Source of the DNA: Alteromonas ponticola
Lineage (GTDB): Bacteria; Pseudomonadota; Gammaproteobacteria; Enterobacterales; Alteromonadaceae
DNA: 64,000 bases
Direction of reading: 5' to 3'
Assembly: GCF_012911815.1 (NCBI RefSeq)
Contig: NZ_JAATNW010000004.1
Location: forward strand, 1-64,000
Each line of letters starts with the position of its first letter. Position 1 is the first letter of the stretch. The notes beneath the pieces were generated by a model, which worked only from the letters and a program-made list of their open reading frames with translations, searched no databases and was not told the origin of the DNA. This document shows positions 1 through 8,213 of this stretch, piece by piece. A program made the translations under genes and the position numbers.

Positions 1-116
1 TCCCTGGACGTAAGTCCTGGAAGGGTTGTTAAAGACGATGACGTTGATAGGCAGGGTGTGGAAGCGTTGTAAGGCGTTAAGCTAACCTGTACTAATTACC
101 CGAGAGGCTTAACCAT
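1..116 (+). rRNA. 23S ribosomal RNA, 3' end (partial)
   Basis: The first ~116 bases match the conserved 3' end of bacterial 23S rRNA: the block GATAGGCAGGGTGTG, then GCTAACCTGTACTAATTACC and the terminal GAGGCTTAACC. The gene enters from outside the window. Its 3' boundary is set by similarity to the E. coli end (GAGGCTTAACCTT) and may be off by a few bases. A 23S-5S spacer of about 165 bases follows, with no tRNA in it. Confidence 0.95.
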
Positions 117-279
117 ACAACGCCTAAATGGCTTCATTCATCAGAATGAATCGCTGATTAAGTGTTGTGTGTGAAAGACTAGCTAAAGTAAAAAGTAGAG
201 TAAAGCGTACTCTTGATTGAATTGATATCAGATTTTCCAGAATTGTTAAGTTATCGATAAATTCGGTAACAACCTTTTT

Positions 280-398
280 TGCCTGGCGGCCATAGCGATG
301 CGGTACCACCTGATCCCATTCCGAACTCAGAAGTGAAACGCATTAGCGGCGATGGTAGTGTGGGGTCTCCCCATGTGAGAGTAGCACACCGCCAGGCT
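280..398 (+). rRNA. rrf: 5S ribosomal RNA
   Basis: Complete 5S rRNA. The 5' arm TGCCTGGCGGC pairs with the 3' arm GCCAGGC. The internal sequences CCGAACTCAGAAGTGAAACG and GATGGTAGTGTGGGGTCTCC are the hallmark conserved 5S segments. It lies downstream of 23S in the same orientation, as expected for an rrn operon, and a strong intrinsic terminator follows within 20 bases. Ends are accurate to 1-2 bases. Confidence 0.97.
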
Positions 399-505
399 CC
401 CATTCTAAAAACAAAGAACCCAGCGAAAGCTGGGTTTTTTGTTTTTGGAGTAGCACCAAGGTGCCACTCCCTCATAGCAAGACCTAACCCATCGGGTAAC
501 AGTTT
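395..505 (+). repeat. 111-bp direct repeat, copy 1 (5S tail + terminator)
   Basis: From the last bases of the 5S gene (GGCTCCCATT) through the terminator to GGTAACAGTTT, this block recurs almost unchanged at 671-781; I see one substitution (gtagcacc versus gtagtacc). The copies are 276 bases apart. Confidence 0.9.
417..446 (+). terminator. rrn operon terminator (copy 1)
   Basis: AACCCAGC-GAAA-GCTGGGTT is a GAAA tetraloop hairpin followed by TTTTGTTTTT. It is a strong Rho-independent terminator directly after 5S rRNA. Confidence 0.93.
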
Positions 506-544
506 GGCGTTGCGTATCTGCTTAAGAACTGACGTAGCAACCCC

Positions 545-643
545 TCCCTGGTAGCTCGTCCAGTCACGCCATCCATGGCGTGCCGCTACGGCAGCTGCGA
601 ATGTCCGCCGGACATTCGGTCTACCTCCGCCCCCATGTGAGAG
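545..643. repeat. ~99-bp palindrome-rich repeat, copy 1
   Basis: Starts TCCCTGGTAG and ends CCCCATGTGAGAG. It recurs at 820-918 with a few substitutions. Inside is a chain of short palindromes: CGCCATCCATGGCG, GCCGCTACGGC and GAATGTCCGCCGGACATTC. Its last 13 bases equal the 5S 3' segment, so the element sits inside degenerate 5S sequence. Confidence 0.85.
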
Positions 644-670
644 TAGCACAGTGTTCCTTGCCGGCTACGG

Positions 671-781
671 GGCTCCCATTCTAAAAACAAAGAACCCAGC
701 GAAAGCTGGGTTTTTTGTTTTTGGAGTAGTACCAAGGTGCCACTCCCTCATAGCAAGACCTAACCCATCGGGTAACAGTTT
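671..781 (+). repeat. 111-bp direct repeat, copy 2, with second terminator
   Basis: Second copy of the 395-505 block, including a full copy of the GAAA-loop terminator at 693-722. It is preceded at about 630-670 by a decayed 5S 3' end (CCCCATGTGAGAGTAGCACA, then diverged bases). This suggests an ancestral tandem 5S-terminator unit that has lost the body of its 5S gene. Confidence 0.88.
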
Positions 782-819
782 AGGTTTGCCTTACTGCAAT
801 GATTCAGAGTAACAAGCCG

Positions 820-918
820 TCCCTGGTAGGTTGTCCAGTCACGCCATCCATGGCGTGCCGCTACGGCAGCTGCGAATGTCCACCGGACATTCGGTCTACC
901 TCCGCCCCCATGTGAGAG
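820..918. repeat. ~99-bp palindrome-rich repeat, copy 2
   Basis: Second copy of the 545-643 element with the same palindrome chain (GAATGTCCACCGGACATTC here has lost one symmetry position). After GTGAGAGA the similarity to 5S stops. From 920 to 1260 I see no convincing gene; the only ORF with a start is a 27-codon one at 1003-1086, which I do not support. Confidence 0.82.
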
Positions 919-1272
919 AAGTATGCCCGTTCAAGTTAAACTGACACTTTCAGAAGCACTAAATCAAAACTGACGGTCTCTTATGTCGTGAATCGGAAGT
1001 TGATGAACTTAAAAGAACTGTTGTCATTGGGGCGCAGGCCGCAACCCCAAGCGTTTGATCGTATACTTAAAACAACAAGGTCTTAATTGCGAAGCAGGTA
1101 TACACTGGCATTGCGTGTCTGTTGTTCAGCTATAATTTTTTTGGCTTTACAATAGCAGATTGGGAGGTAGAGGCTTGCACTTCAAGGACGCGTTTCTTCG
1201 ATTAAGCTCAAGTTAGTTTAGCTAGTTTGGATTTAAACTCGTAAAAGCCTAAAGCTAATTCATTTAGACATT

Positions 1273-1300
1273 AAAAAAGCCTCCCGGGGGAGGCTTTTTT
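1273..1300 (-). terminator. terminator after the EF-hand gene
   Basis: AAAAAAGCCTCCC-GGGGGAGGCTTTTTT is a near-symmetric hairpin with A and T runs on either side. It lies 16 bases beyond the stop codon of the minus-strand EF-hand gene and could work in both directions. Confidence 0.88.
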
Positions 1301-1316
1301 AGTTAAGTAATACTAA

Positions 1317-2192
1317 TTACTCTTCATCTTCTTCGTCATAATCGTCCATGCGGTTTTGACGATACTCAGCATATTCCATGCGTGTGATAAGTTGGTCGTT
1401 ATCTTCATCAATATCTTCGAACGACTCGTTCACTCCACTTTGCGCTGCTTCTGCTTTCGATAACTGGCCATCATGGTCGGTGTCCATCATATCGAATTCA
1501 TTGTTAGCAACAACGGCTTCGGATTCCATCTGAGCGTCCATTTCAGTGGTTGAATCCTGTTCGACCATAGGATCCTGCTCCTGCAGGTCGACTTCGTTGT
1601 CGGTACGTGCAGTCATGTCTGAATTGGTATTTAAATCACTGTCCTGACCACGTTCTGTAATAACTACATCAGTGTCACGCTCTGTTTCTGCTGCGATAGT
1701 GGTTTCAGTATCAGTATCATAGTTTCCTTCTATGTCATCACTTTCCATATCGGCTTCAGCATCAACTTGTGCGGTAGTAGTTGTGTCACTATCATAGTCT
1801 TTTTCGAGCTCGTCACTTTCCAGATCAGCATCGACATAAGTTTCAGTGGTAACACTATCTTCTTGGTCAATGTCACCTAATGCACCAGTTTGTGCTGTTG
1901 CGGTAACGTCGTCCTCATAATGCTGAGGCATAGTCTGTAAGTGGGTATCGAACTCTTCCTGACTTAACTGATTGTCAGAATTGGTGTCGATTTTGGCGAA
2001 ATGTTCCCAAATATCATCATCATCAGCTTCTTCTTTGCTGATGAATCCATTTTCATCGTTATCCAGTTCTGCGAAAGTGCTTTCAATTTGGTCTTTGTCA
2101 GCACCTTCCATCTTATCTTTCTTCCAATCACCAGCAACTGCACCAGCTGATAACGCACTACTAATTAAAACTGCTAATGTAAGCTTTTTCAT
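1317..2192 (-). CDS. secreted acidic EF-hand protein with internal repeats
   Basis: A 291-residue protein with a signal peptide (MKKLTLAVLISSALSAGAVA, cut about residue 20). It has four EF-hand calcium loops: DNDENGFISKEE (44-55) and DTNSDNQLSQEE (69-80) near the N-terminus, and DTDHDGQLSKAE (237-248) and DEDNDQLITRME (262-273) near the C-terminus. The middle (about 100-230) is very rich in Asp, Glu and Thr, with a diverged repeat of about 24 residues (ADLESDELEKDYDSDTTTT near 122, ADMESDDIEGNYDTDTETT near 147). A good ribosome site (AGAAGGAG, 6 bases before ATG) supports the start. The gene is monocistronic with its own terminator. A periplasmic or exported calcium-binding role is inferred from the loops; no enzyme domain is visible. 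Confidence 0.88.
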   Translation of the reverse strand: MKKLTLAVLISSALSAGAVAGDWKKDKMEGADKDQIESTFAELDNDENGFISKEEADDDDIWEHFAKIDTNSDNQLSQEEFDTHLQTMPQHYEDDVTATAQTGALGDIDQEDSVTTETYVDADLESDELEKDYDSDTTTTAQVDAEADMESDDIEGNYDTDTETTIAAETERDTDVVITERGQDSDLNTNSDMTARTDNEVDLQEQDPMVEQDSTTEMDAQMESEAVVANNEFDMMDTDHDGQLSKAEAAQSGVNESFEDIDEDNDQLITRMEYAEYRQNRMDDYDEEDEE

Positions 2193-2395
2193 TAGAAACT
2201 CCTTCTTGGATTAACCCCCTGTATACTGCTGGCGGGGCAAGTTGTCGAAAATAGTAATTCATCATCCGTGCCATCGAAAAAAAATAATTTAAAACAACAG
2301 GATAAAAGTTTCAGAGAAAAATGTAGTGGATAAAAGTGTGTCACTTGTATAGACAAAGTGAAAAAAATACGTGATTTTATTAGACTATAGTTTGA

Positions 2396-5300
2396 CTAAT
2401 GAAAGTCTCTGGACGGTACACTGAGTTTTGTGAGCCAGTCAGAGCGATCAGTCAGTTTACCTGCGATAACGTGAATAACTCCTTCTGGCGAGCGTTCCAG
2501 TATGCCGTCAACCTGTAAGATGTTAGCTTTCAGGTAGGGTTGCTGCTGGTGACGCGCTGTCGACTGCCACACCACAACATTAATATTACCGGTATGATCT
2601 TCCAGTGTCATAAATGTTACCCCCGATGCAGTACCTGGTGCCTGTCGACCTGTCACACAGCCGATAATACGAACGAAGGACTTATTCGCTTTATTGATCA
2701 GGTCATTTGACCAGCTAAAACGATCAAGGGATCTTTGTTTCGCCAGCAGTGCGATGGGATGATGTTCGACAGATAAGCCCGTTGCAGCATAATCTTCCAG
2801 TAAGTTTTCGATGGATGTTGGCGCAAAGTGAAAATTCTGCTGGGTCGGTTCATTGGTAAATAACGGTAAACTCTTCTGCTCATCCATCATTTCCCAACGG
2901 GATTGGTATCTGTTGTCAGCGATTTGATGAAATGCGTTAGCACTGGCCAGGGCTTCGAGATCAGAACGGATTAGAGGTAGTTGCTGAATCTGCGCTAATG
3001 ACTGATAGCCTGGAGCTGGCCTTCGTTCGATAATGCACTGTTTACCTTTATCAGATAACCCTTTTACCAGGGTCAGACCTAGTCTTATCGCTTTTTCAGT
3101 GCCCATATAGGCGATCTCGTGAGCAATAGCCGACGCATTAATACAGATAGGTAACACTTTTATGTGATGTTGCTGCGCATCGCGAACAAGTTGGCTGGGT
3201 GTATAAAACCCCATTGGCCAGCTATTTAATAACCCAACATAAAACTCAACCGGGAAGTAATATTTTAACCAGCACGATACATAAGCCAAAACGGCGAAGG
3301 AGGCAGAATGTGCCTCAGGAAATCCATAGCCCCCAAAGCCCTTTATCTGTTCAAAAATCTGATTGGCATAGTGCTTGTCATAGCCGCGCTTAGTCATACC
3401 CGTGATTACTTTCTCCTGAAACTCATACAGCCTGCCATTCTTTTTCCAGCTGGCCATCGCACGTCTGAGTTGATCCGCCTCGCCCCCTGAAAACCCCGCT
3501 GCCACCATGGCAAGTTGGATTACCTGCTCCTGAAAAATAGGCACGCCCATGGTTCTGCCGAGCACGCTTTCAACTTCTTTAGAGGGGTAGATTACGGGTT
3601 CCAGCTGATGACGGCGGCGCAGGTAGGGGTGCACCATTTCGCCCTGAATGGGGCCTGGTCTGACAATAGCGATTTGCACCACCAGATCGTAATAACAGCG
3701 CGGTCTCAGGCGGGGCAGCATGGTCATTTGCGCACGGGACTCTATCTGAAATACACCAACGGTGTCAGCCTTACATACCATGTCATACACTTGTTTATCA
3801 TCCCCCAGACGGGTAATAAATGGGATATCGACAGAGTGAGGAAATTGTTTATTAAGTAGATCAAAACTTTTTTGGATAGCGGTTAACATGCCCAATGCCA
3901 GGATATCGACTTTTAACAGTGCCAGGCTTTCCAGGTCATCTTTATCCCATTGAATTACAGTGCGTTCCGGCATCGCTGTATTTTCGGTGGGCACCAGGTC
4001 GTGCAGGGGGCCGTTGGAAATAACAAAGCCGCCTACATGCTGAGATAAATGGCGGGGTGATCCGACAATTTGCTCAACTAATGCAATTAGCTGTTTTACC
4101 TTTGCTTGTGATGGGTCCATACCACACTGACTAAGCTGGCTTTGCCATGGAAGCGCTTTGTCACGACGGTTAATATTCTTGAGCACATAGCTAAGCTGGC
4201 TTTCAGCAAAACCTAACGCTTTTCCAACTTCACGAAAAGCACTGCGAAAGCGAAACGTGATGACGGTGGCGGCCAATGCCGTTCGCTGGCGACCGTACTT
4301 TTGGTAAATATACTGAATGATCTGCTCACGCTTTTCATGTTCAAAATCCACGTCTATGTCAGGTGGCTCATCGCGCTCTTTGGAAATGAAGCGTTCGAAT
4401 AAAACACTAATCTGGCGTGGATCAACTGCGGTAATTTCCAGGCAATAACACACCACAGAGTTGGCAGCCGAACCGCGTCCCTGATACAGGATCCCCTGGC
4501 GTTGGGCAAACTGAACGATGTCATACAAAGTTAAAAAGAAATACTCATAAGCTTGTTCTTTTACCAGTTTCAGCTCTTTTTCAATGGTCTCGCGTACTTC
4601 CACTGACAGCCCTTCAGGAAATCGTTTTTTTATCCCCTTTTCAACGCATTCGCGCAAGTAAGAAGTGGCAGTATAACCTGCAGGAACCAGTTCCTGTGGA
4701 TATTGATATTTGAGCTCGTCGAGAGAGAATTGGCAGAGTTGATAAATTTTGCTGGTCTCTTCTAACCAGCCGGCAGGATACAGTTTTTTTAATTTATTTA
4801 ACGGCCTGAGTGTGCGCTCAGCATTGCTTAGCGCGGCTTTCCCTATTTGAGCGACCGTGGTGTGAAGTCTCATGGCATGCATCACATGCTGTAGCGGTAG
4901 GCGTTTGGCGTGATGCATCAGCACCCCGGTACAGGCACAAAGCGAAAATGAAAAGGTTTCACTATATTCAGTCAGTAACGTGAACCGTTGGTGATCTACA
5001 CCATCCAGCAGTCGTTGTGCACCAATCCAGCAACGTTGTGAATGGTAACGTTGTAACCATGTACCCCAATGATGGTCGGTGTCTTTGTGTAATGAAGGCA
5101 ACCAAATAATGATGCAGTGCCGTACTGACTTGATATCCCACTCAGCAAGCTGGTATTCGCCTTTGGCAGAACGGCTGCGAGCGTTTGTAATTATTCTGCA
5201 AAGCTCTGAATAAGCGCGTTTATTGGAACAAAGCAGCAGAAATGAAAAGTTTTCAGCGAGGGTAAATGCCGCGCCAATGATCAATTTTAAGGGCAATCGA

Positions 5301-5470
5301 TTGCGTTTGATCTCAGCGTGGGCCCTTACTACACCCGCAACAGAACATTCGTCGGTAATGGCCAGGGCCTGATAATTTAAAAATGCAGCGGTATTTACCA
5401 ACTCTTCAGGATCGGATGCGCCATTTAAAAAGCTAAAATTGCTCTGGCAGTATAACTCGCTATAGACCAT
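2396..5470 (-). CDS. dnaE2: error-prone DNA polymerase III alpha subunit DnaE2 (ImuC)
   Basis: A 1024-residue C-family DNA polymerase, the usual DnaE2 length and shorter than replicative DnaE. The N-terminal PHP domain begins SELYCQSNFSFLNGASDPEE. The polymerase catalytic aspartates are in PDIDVDF (about residue 370), followed by the QKYGRQRTALAATVITF segment. A helix-hairpin-helix region and an OB fold (about 910-990) follow. It is the last gene of imuA-imuB-dnaE2, starting one base after the imuB stop, so translation is probably coupled. In characterised mutasomes this polymerase does SOS-induced translesion synthesis and causes DNA-damage mutagenesis. Regulation is through the LexA box upstream of imuA. 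Confidence 0.96.
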   Translation of the reverse strand: MVYSELYCQSNFSFLNGASDPEELVNTAAFLNYQALAITDECSVAGVVRAHAEIKRNRLPLKLIIGAAFTLAENFSFLLLCSNKRAYSELCRIITNARSRSAKGEYQLAEWDIKSVRHCIIIWLPSLHKDTDHHWGTWLQRYHSQRCWIGAQRLLDGVDHQRFTLLTEYSETFSFSLCACTGVLMHHAKRLPLQHVMHAMRLHTTVAQIGKAALSNAERTLRPLNKLKKLYPAGWLEETSKIYQLCQFSLDELKYQYPQELVPAGYTATSYLRECVEKGIKKRFPEGLSVEVRETIEKELKLVKEQAYEYFFLTLYDIVQFAQRQGILYQGRGSAANSVVCYCLEITAVDPRQISVLFERFISKERDEPPDIDVDFEHEKREQIIQYIYQKYGRQRTALAATVITFRFRSAFREVGKALGFAESQLSYVLKNINRRDKALPWQSQLSQCGMDPSQAKVKQLIALVEQIVGSPRHLSQHVGGFVISNGPLHDLVPTENTAMPERTVIQWDKDDLESLALLKVDILALGMLTAIQKSFDLLNKQFPHSVDIPFITRLGDDKQVYDMVCKADTVGVFQIESRAQMTMLPRLRPRCYYDLVVQIAIVRPGPIQGEMVHPYLRRRHQLEPVIYPSKEVESVLGRTMGVPIFQEQVIQLAMVAAGFSGGEADQLRRAMASWKKNGRLYEFQEKVITGMTKRGYDKHYANQIFEQIKGFGGYGFPEAHSASFAVLAYVSCWLKYYFPVEFYVGLLNSWPMGFYTPSQLVRDAQQHHIKVLPICINASAIAHEIAYMGTEKAIRLGLTLVKGLSDKGKQCIIERRPAPGYQSLAQIQQLPLIRSDLEALASANAFHQIADNRYQSRWEMMDEQKSLPLFTNEPTQQNFHFAPTSIENLLEDYAATGLSVEHHPIALLAKQRSLDRFSWSNDLINKANKSFVRIIGCVTGRQAPGTASGVTFMTLEDHTGNINVVVWQSTARHQQQPYLKANILQVDGILERSPEGVIHVIAGKLTDRSDWLTKLSVPSRDFH

Positions 5471-5471
5471 G

Positions 5472-6869
5472 TCAACCGTACCATCCTTCTATATACCATT
5501 GCTCTGCAGGAGGGCTTTTATACACCAAAGCGTATTCACCTCGTGCAGTTTGAGTGATGAAATAGTCACGTTTTACGGATTCCCCATCCCACCAGCCTGT
5601 TTGCAACCGTACCGGGCCAAACTGAATATGACTTGGCTGGGTGAGTAAAACAGGCTGGGAAGCAATAAAAAGCGGCTGCCAGGCACAGGGTTCGGATAAC
5701 ATTGCTGAGGCTTGTGTGTGTGCAAGCTGACCTAAGCGATGGTCATTAATACTAGCGGGCTGGCAAATATTGCTCGCACCCAGTTTTGCCTGCAGCCTGC
5801 CCAATAATTGCATTTTGGCAAAATAATGAACACGATCGCTAAAAAAATCACTGCTCTGATCACTGATTTCTTCTGTTGCGTTAGTACATAAACCAATGGC
5901 GGTCACCGGGTGACTTAGCGTTAATTTTTCTATCAGCAGAACGAACAGAGGTTCCCAGTTACTGGCTTTTGAAAGTGGACAGGCAGAGCCGACCTGGTAA
6001 ATTTGTTTTTCGGTTTCACGGAAATATAAGGTTAAAGTAAGTGAAGCGGTCAGCTGATTGCGCAGCCGAAGAAATGTGGCAAGCTGGTTCAGCAAACGAT
6101 TGACCCAAGGGATAAGATGCTGCGTTTGTGAAATTTCATAAGCTGGCTCAATGGTGGCTGAAAAGGTTTCTTCAGGATGAAAATAGCTGCAATGAGGAAA
6201 CACTTCGCCTCTAAGCGCGGTCAGGTAAGAAATTAAGGCATTATCAAAACGCTTGCCTAATTCAGTTGCGGGTAATGCAAGCAGGCTTTTTATATTGTGA
6301 ATACCCACACGGGACAGTGAGGTTATCTGCTTAGTAGATAAATCAGTGTGCTTCAGATGGCACTGCTGTAAGGCATGATGAATATCAGTGCGCTTGGCAA
6401 TAATGGTATTAGTTTTTGCTTTTGCCAAAACTTTAGCAGACTCAATACTCCAGCCCGTAGCAAATCGATAGGTGACCTTTTGCCTGGTCAATTCATTAAT
6501 AATGGTTTGCCATAAAGGCTGCAGGCCTTCGTAATATTTTATTGAGGGATCAAGTCGTAAGGCTAAACTGTTAGGTGGAGCCAGCACAATATCGCCAATT
6601 AACGGATATAAGGCGCTGGCCAACACAGTTAAATGATTCGCTTCTCTTTGTTCTTTATAATCAATAATATTTAACTCACCAGATAAAGACGCTGCCTGAG
6701 CCATACCCATGCCTGACTCAATTCCAGCAGCATGTGCCAGCGCATTGCACTGGAGAACCTGATTGGTGTCCGCCCGATAAATGATGCAAGGCTGAACTCG
6801 CAACTCGGTTTGAATGGGCGCTAACATGTCGAGAGTTAATTGATAAAAATCCAGGTATAGCCACAGCAT
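5472..6869 (-). CDS. imuB: ImuB, Y-family polymerase-like mutasome protein
   Basis: A 465-residue Y-family-related protein (MLWLYLDFYQLTLDML N-terminus). The first catalytic Asp is present in YLDF, but the usual S-x-D-E motif is replaced by LALRLDPSIKYYEG. As known for ImuB, it is therefore expected to lack polymerase activity and to bridge DnaE2 to the beta clamp. The C-terminal ImuB tail (FGPVRLQTGWWDGE and the final EQWYIEGWYG) is recognisable. It is the second gene of the cassette, 15 bases after imuA and 1 base before dnaE2. Confidence 0.95.
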   Translation of the reverse strand: MLWLYLDFYQLTLDMLAPIQTELRVQPCIIYRADTNQVLQCNALAHAAGIESGMGMAQAASLSGELNIIDYKEQREANHLTVLASALYPLIGDIVLAPPNSLALRLDPSIKYYEGLQPLWQTIINELTRQKVTYRFATGWSIESAKVLAKAKTNTIIAKRTDIHHALQQCHLKHTDLSTKQITSLSRVGIHNIKSLLALPATELGKRFDNALISYLTALRGEVFPHCSYFHPEETFSATIEPAYEISQTQHLIPWVNRLLNQLATFLRLRNQLTASLTLTLYFRETEKQIYQVGSACPLSKASNWEPLFVLLIEKLTLSHPVTAIGLCTNATEEISDQSSDFFSDRVHYFAKMQLLGRLQAKLGASNICQPASINDHRLGQLAHTQASAMLSEPCAWQPLFIASQPVLLTQPSHIQFGPVRLQTGWWDGESVKRDYFITQTARGEYALVYKSPPAEQWYIEGWYG

Positions 6870-6884
6870 AACAACTCTATACCT

Positions 6885-7574
6885 TTAGCTAACCTTCGTG
6901 CGTTCAGCATTTGGCGCGACATAATGGGCAAAAGCAGACAATATAGGTTGGTTAGTTGGGATAGGAGAATAGGAAATCGGAATATCTGCGCGGGGCCAAC
7001 CGCCAAGCTGCTTTTCGATATTCAGATTAACCTGGTTTTGGGCTCGCGCCACTGATAGATCTAGCTCAACGGGTAACGATTGTCGCAACACATGCTCATA
7101 TTCAAAAAGAATACACGTTGAGTGGTGTTGTTTGGCGCTCACCTGTAGACGTCGTGCCTGAGTGAGGCTGAGGCAACGCGTGGACCACAACATGACCACC
7201 TGACAAACTGCGCTTTTCAGACACTGTTCCGCCGCCCATAAACAGTCATCATGATCGCCTGATAACGCATAAATATTTTCCAGCGGAATTTTATGTTTTG
7301 TAAACCAGCCAGCCTGAATGTGACCGGGTGCATTGATGAACATGAGTAAACGTTGATGACGAATGTTGTTGAGCAAAGATAAAAACAGTTCAACCTCGCC
7401 TATTCCCTGATACGAACGCAGGCGGACCAGGCCAGACGTGGGCCAGCCCCCGCCAAGTGCATCGTCTAACAAAGCAAAGCCCGACGCAACTTTGGTTACG
7501 TCGTCGGTTGATGGTGGGTAACTGGCACGCCACAATTGGGGGTGCTTAGTTAACAGATGTAAGTTATCAGACAT
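6885..7574 (-). CDS. imuA: ImuA, RecA/SulA-like mutasome protein
   Basis: A 229-residue ImuA-type protein, first gene of the SOS mutagenesis cassette. The hallmark N-terminus ASGFALLDDALGGGWPTSGL is present. The Walker A loop is degenerate: LRSYQGIGEVEL stands where RecA has GxxxxGKT, with no lysine. The family is RecA-like and is thought to help the ImuB/DnaE2 complex at lesions. The ATG lies 11 bases after a perfect LexA box, so SOS control is direct. The unlinked alternative, a SulA division inhibitor, is unlikely given the neighbours. Confidence 0.94.
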   Translation of the reverse strand: MSDNLHLLTKHPQLWRASYPPSTDDVTKVASGFALLDDALGGGWPTSGLVRLRSYQGIGEVELFLSLLNNIRHQRLLMFINAPGHIQAGWFTKHKIPLENIYALSGDHDDCLWAAEQCLKSAVCQVVMLWSTRCLSLTQARRLQVSAKQHHSTCILFEYEHVLRQSLPVELDLSVARAQNQVNLNIEKQLGGWPRADIPISYSPIPTNQPILSAFAHYVAPNAERTKVS

Positions 7575-7583
7575 AATTAATAA

Positions 7584-7603
7584 TACTGTTCATATATACA
7601 GTA
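7584..7603 (-). promoter_or_regulatory. LexA (SOS) box of imuA-imuB-dnaE2
   Basis: TACTGTTCATATATACAGTA is a 20-bp near-palindrome with a perfect CTGT-N8-ACAG core (7586-7601), the gammaproteobacterial LexA consensus. It sits just upstream of the imuA start codon at 7574, so bound LexA would block transcription of the whole cassette. Confidence 0.93.
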
Positions 7604-7642
7604 TTATAGGGTAATCGATTGTTACCGCAAGTTTCTAAGTAT

Positions 7643-7673
7643 AAAAAAAGCACGCTTTAAATGTGCGTGCTTT
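7643..7673 (-). terminator. terminator of the 7700-8209 gene
   Basis: On the minus strand, AAAGCACGC and GCGTGCTTT form a hairpin around a short A/T loop, followed by TTTTTTTAT. It lies between the stop of the upstream minus-strand gene and the imuA promoter and insulates the SOS cassette. Confidence 0.85.
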
Positions 7674-7699
7674 GATTTATAAAAAGATTATTATTTTAA

Positions 7700-8209
7700 T
7701 CAGCTCACTTCCTGTTTTTGATCGGTTTTATCAATAGTAAGCGCTGACTGGCTAAACAGGTTACATGCTGTGATAAAGCCGTCGGGCGTATTTTTCGACC
7801 AGGACATGCGAACATCATTTGGACGTTCCTTAATGAAGTTTTTCACTTCATTCATAGACACACCGCTGTTATTAAGTCGGCGGGTCAAAGCTTCTTCAAC
7901 CGTACTGCCCTTTTCGCAACAATCCATTACCACATCGGAAAAATGTTTAATTACCGCCTTCGCGGCTTTAAAATCATCCCCTACGACTAACCCTTTACTA
8001 TTTGCTGCTTCTAATCTCTGAGTGAATACTTTTTGTAATTCAGTAGATAACATCACCAGATTAGTAAAAGCAACATTGGCCTTTTTAGCATTCATTCGGG
8101 CTGTAGATCTCACCAGCACCAGTTCTCGCTGGCAGGTTTGCACTCTCAGTACAAAATAAATCAACCCAATGACCAGTATCCCAATAATGCTGAAAAGTCC
8201 TAACAACAT
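7700..8209 (-). CDS. membrane-anchored hypothetical protein
   Basis: A 169-residue protein I do not recognise. One N-terminal transmembrane segment (MLLGLFSIIGILVIGLIYFVL) is followed by a mostly helical, charged soluble part with a few cysteines (MDCCEKG, about residue 95) and no known motif. Topology suggests an inner-membrane anchor with a cytoplasmic or periplasmic domain. It starts 5 bases after the stop of the DUF885 gene and shares its orientation, so the two are probably co-transcribed. A terminator follows. Confidence 0.75.
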   Translation of the reverse strand: MLLGLFSIIGILVIGLIYFVLRVQTCQRELVLVRSTARMNAKKANVAFTNLVMLSTELQKVFTQRLEAANSKGLVVGDDFKAAKAVIKHFSDVVMDCCEKGSTVEEALTRRLNNSGVSMNEVKNFIKERPNDVRMSWSKNTPDGFITACNLFSQSALTIDKTDQKQEVS

Positions 8210-8213
8210 GTGC

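Noticed and set aside
251-649. 132-codon minus-strand ORF over the 5S region and a 91-codon plus-strand ORF at 279-554
   Set aside because: Both run through the 5S rRNA and its duplicated tail; the peptides are translations of RNA gene and terminator sequence.
1003-1086. 27-codon ORF starting MNLKELLSLGRRPQPQAFDR
   Set aside because: It starts cleanly but has no ribosome site, no known match and is very short; it may be a gene fragment but cannot be supported.
3515-3859. 114-codon ORF antisense to dnaE2
   Set aside because: Lies fully inside the conserved polymerase gene; no start signals.
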